Shown here in pieces: positions 60,130 through 64,000 of a stretch of 64,000 bases of DNA. The DNA is from Ailurus styani (taxonomy: Eukaryota; Chordata; Mammalia; Carnivora; Ailuridae), in NCBI GenBank assembly GCA_002007465.1, contig LNAC01000009.1, forward strand, positions 4,283,752 to 4,347,751. Reading direction: 5' to 3'. The number at the start of each line of letters is the position of its first letter. Position 1 is the first letter of the stretch. The notes under the pieces were generated by a model that did not search any database, was not told where the DNA came from, and saw nothing but the letters and a program-made list of their open reading frames with translations. A program made the position numbers and the translations under genes.

Positions 60130-60360
60130 TTGGGGATTTGGACCTTAGCGGCTGGATCAGAAAGACCTGGGTTTGAAGCTCAGCCCTTCTCCTTACTAGC
60201 AGTAGAACTGTGGAGAGATCAAAATCTCTCAAAACCTCTTTTTTTTCCTATCTGTAAAATAAAAATATTTATAAAGATAAAATCAAGATTTATATAAGAG
60301 AGATTTGTTTTATAAGGCTTGAGGAGCTGGGCTCTACCTATAGAGAACAGTAGTGATGTA
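60130..60360 (+). mobile_element. MIR element, interrupted by a SINE at its 3' side
   Basis: Contains gaaagacctgggtttgaagc, tccttactagcagtagaact and cctatctgtaaaataaaaat: sense MIR from 5' core through 3' region. Confidence 0.75.
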
Positions 60361-60374
60361 CAAACCCTAAAGGG

Positions 60375-60399
60375 TTTTTTTTTCTTTTTTTAAAGATTT

Positions 60400-60438
<39 letters not shown>

Positions 60439-60587
60439 CAAGCACAAGCAGGGGGAGTGGATGGGCAGAGGGAGAAGCAGGTTCCCCACTGAGCAGGGAG
60501 CCCCATGTGGGACTCTATCCCAGGCCCCTGGGATCGTGACCTGAGCTGAAGGCTGACGCTTAACAGACTGAGCCACCCAGGCGCCCC
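60375..60587 (-). mobile_element. Can-SINE, minus strand, with (GA)n expansion
   Basis: T-rich start, a long gagaga tract (about 60405-60432), then the box atcccaggcccctgggatcg and the end gagccacccaggcgccccc. Perfect duplication aaaccctaaagg on both sides (60362 and 60589). Confidence 0.96.
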
Positions 60588-62259
60588 CAAACCCTAAAGG
60601 TTTTTTGGTAAGGTTTTCTTGGTAAGGATTTGTCTCGATTAAATGACAAAATGCATGCAGAGTGCTCACTACAGACTCCTGTACATGCTAAGTGCTGGAG
60701 GAAGGTTAGGTATTATTAAAATAAATTAATATAATCCATTTTAATAAAAGCGAAAACAACTTCAGCTCCCTAAATGTGTTTAAATTAAAGAAGTTGCCTT
60801 AATTATAGCATTTCCCCCCTCTCGGCTGACAGTCTATTAGGGAGAGAGAGACAGAGCTAGAAAAAGAAACGGGAGGCTGATCTGACGTCAGCTGCCCCGA
60901 GGCAGGACCGTGTGTTTGGCTGGCCGGCCAGGCTCCTTCACTTAGCCCGGAGGAGGCCTCTGAAGAGACGCTAAGAGCAGATGAAGAGCGGGGACGAAGC
61001 GTGCTCCCCTGTTTTCAGCACCTCTCTGACCAGGCCTCCAGAAGGGGCTCTGCGGCGGGCCCCAGGCATGCAGGCTGCGGGCAGGGAAGCAGCACGGGCA
61101 AACGCACACCTGTTTCTGCTTGACAACTAAACAAGGACGATAAACACAAGGGGAGAAAGGTGTCAGAAGGCTGGTTTTCCTCGAGTTGTTGCCGCGGTCG
61201 GGTCTCTGTGGTCAAGGCGGTGTTTGGACGGGATGCCTGTGAAGTCCGGGGCCGCAGCCGCACGTGCTGGTGACACCTGGGCACCCGATTCGCACACCCC
61301 TCGAGGCTCCTTCCCCGGCACCCTCAGCCCGGGAGGTGGGTACGATCGTTGCCACCTTGGATACTAGACCATGGCCGGCACCCAGGAAGCTTCTGGAAAA
61401 TACTATTCTGTTTAAACTACTGATGCTCTTGTAGCCATAGACTTGGACCTCCAGATCCCGGAAGCCATTACGGGGCTCGTCAGTGGGAGCACGGGGCCCG
61501 AACCTGGCGCTCCTGGCTCCTCCCGCTGCCCCTCGGCTGCATCGCTCCTGGGTTTGAGCGGGGGACGTGGGTCATCACACCAACGCCGCCTAAACGCGGC
61601 CTTGCCTAAAAACCAGAGAGAGGAGGAAAGCACGGCGGGGGTGGGCGTGTGGCCACCCCTTCCAGAGCACCGAAGTAGCTGTCACCTAATGATTTTTTAA
61701 AATTTTTTTCCACAATGATGAAACTGGAAAAAGTCTTAACTTTCTCCTACCCGTGGAGCCCAGGATGAGGCAGAAGGGAAAGCCTGGAACAGAAAACAGC
61801 CTGCAAGCCCTTCTCCTCCAAAAAACCCAAAGGCACGTGGAAGATGTTATAGAAGTTGCTGGCTCACTCTGCCAAGCCTTCCTCTCCTCCCTGCCCCAAG
61901 CCATCATTCTGTCACCCTCCTGAGAGAGGGCCTGTGGGCTGCCTAGCCCACTTCTAAGTGACGACGCAGGACAGAATGTCTCAGTTTGCAGGGGGTGACA
62001 AGCTGAGCCAGGCCAGAGAGCCTTTACTGCAAGCTTGTTTGGACCGAGGCAGATTTTCGCCGAGCACGCTGATGACGGAGAAGTAATCGTATATCTGAAA
62101 CTGCAGAAGGGAGGGCTGAGAAGGGGAAGGCCAGGCTGGTCAGGAGCCAGTGAGTCCCGAGTGGTAATTCTCTGCAAATCTTCGGGCTCCTGCTCTGATC
62201 ACAGCCCTGCAGGGGAGGTGTGTGTGGAGAGGAGGGGGCCATTCCCGAGCTGTGGCCCG

Positions 62260-62410
62260 ACTTACAAAACGTTCCCATACACCCCGGATCCTCACGCCAG
62301 TGCTGGGAAGGTGGTGGTCGTTAGTGAATCATTTCACAGACACGCATAACCAGTGACGAGTGACTTGTCCAAGGCAACGTCACAAGGGACCGTAGCCCGG
62401 CTCTGGCGGG
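62260..62410 (-). mobile_element. MIR-like fragment
   Basis: Contains tgagtgacttgtccaaggca-type wording (gtgacttgtccaaggcaacg) preceded by tcatttcacagacacgc, antisense MIR core, decayed. Confidence 0.5.
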
Positions 62411-63489
62411 GGGTCATTCACGTGTGTTGCGTGGGGGTGCAACCCGTGTGGTCATTCACAGAGGCTCTGGTGTGATGGCCACACATACTTCGGACTCCAG
62501 ATGCCCCATCTGTCACGTGCTGACCCTTCTTCCACCGGCTTCCTGTTGTCCTCGGGAGGGAACACGGGGCTAGGTGCATGGAAGCCCCCCGAGTCTGCTA
62601 AACGGACGGAGAAGTAAACTATGCTTCTCTTCACCTTAGTGTAATGACATCCTCCGTGATCCACGAAGGATCGAAGGCAGCCTCCTTCCTCACCACGCTT
62701 GAGCCTCTGCCCTCTCAAGGTGCGCACGGGGGAAAGGTCTGCATCATGAAGCGGTGTGGGAGCACACCAGGGAGGGAGCAGCCCAGATGGAAGGGGCTCA
62801 GAAAAGCTTACTGGAAGAGGCAGTTTTAGGACTGGCCCTCAAAGATGGATCCGTAAGGAAGCTGGGTGAATCTGGGCCATTGGATTGGCAGGGCCAAAGG
62901 CACCAAGAGACAAAGGTAAGGACCCAGGAGTGGCACAGGTGAAGAGAAAGGGAGAGAAGACACTGGAAAAGTAGAGACTGGCCACCAGACAGCCTCTATG
63001 CTGGGCAAGCGAGGTGTGGATCAACGCAGCTGGCCGCGGACCGGGGCAAGCTGATGAAGGTTTGCTCTGTCGAGTTCTGCTTTGGGGAGATGCATCTGCC
63101 ACCTGGGCAACTGGACTGAGCATCGAGGAGCCGTGTCAAGGAAGAGAGACAAGTCAACTGCGAGGCACCAATGCCTGGTACCATCAGGCCTGAGCCCAGC
63201 CAGCCCCGTAAGCAGGGACGCAGGAAAGCCGAGAGAGGACCGCCCTTGACTCAGCTCCAGGAGACTCGTGGGGGCCACAGTAAGCCCAAGTAAGATGGTC
63301 CAGAGCCCAGCGGAGGGGGTTCGGGGTCTCACTCTCTCTGTGAACCCCTAGAGGAGGCCCTTGCAGGGCGGGACACCTCCAGGAGGCGAAAGTGCCGCAA
63401 GCGCCCTGTGTGTCTGCCCGCACGCGCTGTTCATTAACTTCGGCGACACGGCCGTCATGGCGGGTGTATAAAAGCACATCCAATTAGCC

Positions 63490-63780
63490 AGGCCTCTGTG
63501 AATATTTGCACTCTTAAATCTTTTGCATTTCGAAAGGGTTAAAGCTTATTATTAGCATATAATTTATAGTCCTTTCTCCCAGGAAAGGAATAATGCACAG
63601 TAAATGCCACATTCATTTTAATAATACATGTTACAGTCTGTGCCCAACATCTGCACAAAGGTAAAGGAGGCAGATTTTTTTGACATGTCCCACTCTGCCA
63701 TCTAAACACAGGCTTTTTGTTTCTTAAGTGACGGAAGGTTTAATCAAGAAAGCAGGCAATTCATCAATCGAAACAAGGCA
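63490..63780. promoter_or_regulatory. AT-rich unique block, candidate conserved noncoding element
   Basis: Repeat-free sequence with ttattattagcatataattta and ttcattttaataatac words at the right edge of the window. No gene seen. Regulatory role inferred only. Confidence 0.3.
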
Positions 63781-64000
63781 GCGTGCGTGCGCCTGACAGC
63801 ACACACATGGTTGTGTACAGAGCGAAGCCGGCCACCTGTCAACTGCACCTTTTACATCAGGATCTACAAATACACGATGCGATCAATTCCCCATCCGCTC
63901 CCATTCATTTCTTCTTTTTCTTATTATATTTTTCTTTGCACTCGATTTTGTTGTCAGTCAGGGCGAGAATAGATGGATAGACAAGGGACGCGTGGCTGTT

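Larger units (their letters stand above)
16389..64000 (-). other. MVB12B: MVB12B large upstream intron (partial, at least 47.6 kb)
   Basis: Everything from the acceptor of the 16388 exon to the right edge appears to be one intron. I looked on the minus strand for the preceding coding segments of MVB12B (the MABP-domain exons and the Ser/Thr/Pro linker) and found none. The stretch holds Can-SINEs, two L1s, MIRs, a TIR transposon, simple repeats, one real gap and several AT-rich unique blocks listed separately. Unlisted stretches, such as 17628-19920, 31220-33460, 35400-38170, 57200-57920 and 60900-62260, are GC-moderate unique sequence in which I see no gene. Long introns dense in unique AT-rich blocks are typical of genes that host enhancers for a developmental neighbour; LMX1B is the neighbour in human. 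Confidence 0.75.

Overview
This window is mammalian nuclear DNA from a carnivore, most likely a musteloid such as a weasel, mink, ferret or otter. The carnivore call rests on at least eleven tRNA-Lys-derived Can-SINEs, in both orientations, most with recognisable target-site duplications. The musteloid call rests on the copies at 45851 and 47057-47259, whose heads and CT-rich ends resemble the subfamily I know from mustelids; it is recollection, not a database match. I see no bacterial, phage or plasmid features, and almost every long open frame here is a chance or simple-repeat frame.

Only two coding exons can be supported, both on the minus strand and both from MVB12B (FAM125B), a subunit of the ESCRT-I endosomal sorting complex. 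They lie at 16388-16333 and 13864-13805. Joined in frame they give 38 consecutive residues that agree with the C-terminal UMA region of the human protein as I remember it. Both have good splice sites. The rest of the window is intron: at least 47.6 kb upstream of the first exon (16389-64000), 2.5 kb between the two, and at least 13.8 kb downstream (1-13804). The final coding exon was not found. In human, MVB12B lies just upstream of LMX1B in the same orientation, so low coordinates here should point toward LMX1B.

Layout: 1-5465 is GC-rich unique sequence with a fossil TIR transposon (1166-1626) and a large GGAT-type satellite (3652-3990). 5466-7930 is an old plus-strand L1 carrying two Can-SINEs, a nine-copy 28-bp minisatellite and a (TG)n tract. 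7931-16400 holds an AT-rich unique block, GC-rich intron and both exons. 16844-17627 is a Can-SINE running into an (AT)n tract, a 491-base gap and a 33-bp minisatellite. 17628-40850 is intron with scattered MIR elements, a second copy of the same TIR transposon, one Can-SINE and several AT-rich unique blocks. 40950-50226 is a retrotransposon cluster: a plus-strand L1 and a minus-strand L1 arranged tail to tail, with six nested Can-SINEs. 50230-64000 is dominated by long AT-rich unique blocks rich in homeodomain and octamer-like sites, which are candidate conserved enhancers.

The most useful observations are these. Several single Ns are flanked by copied sequence, which points to assembly joints and not biology. 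A 24-bp micro-inversion lies inside the minus-strand L1. Two copies of one TIR transposon family lie 24 kb apart. A perfect 16-bp palindromic double octamer lies in an AT-rich block. I found no evidence of an undescribed molecular system; the real biology is a developmental-type intron landscape in a mammalian gene.
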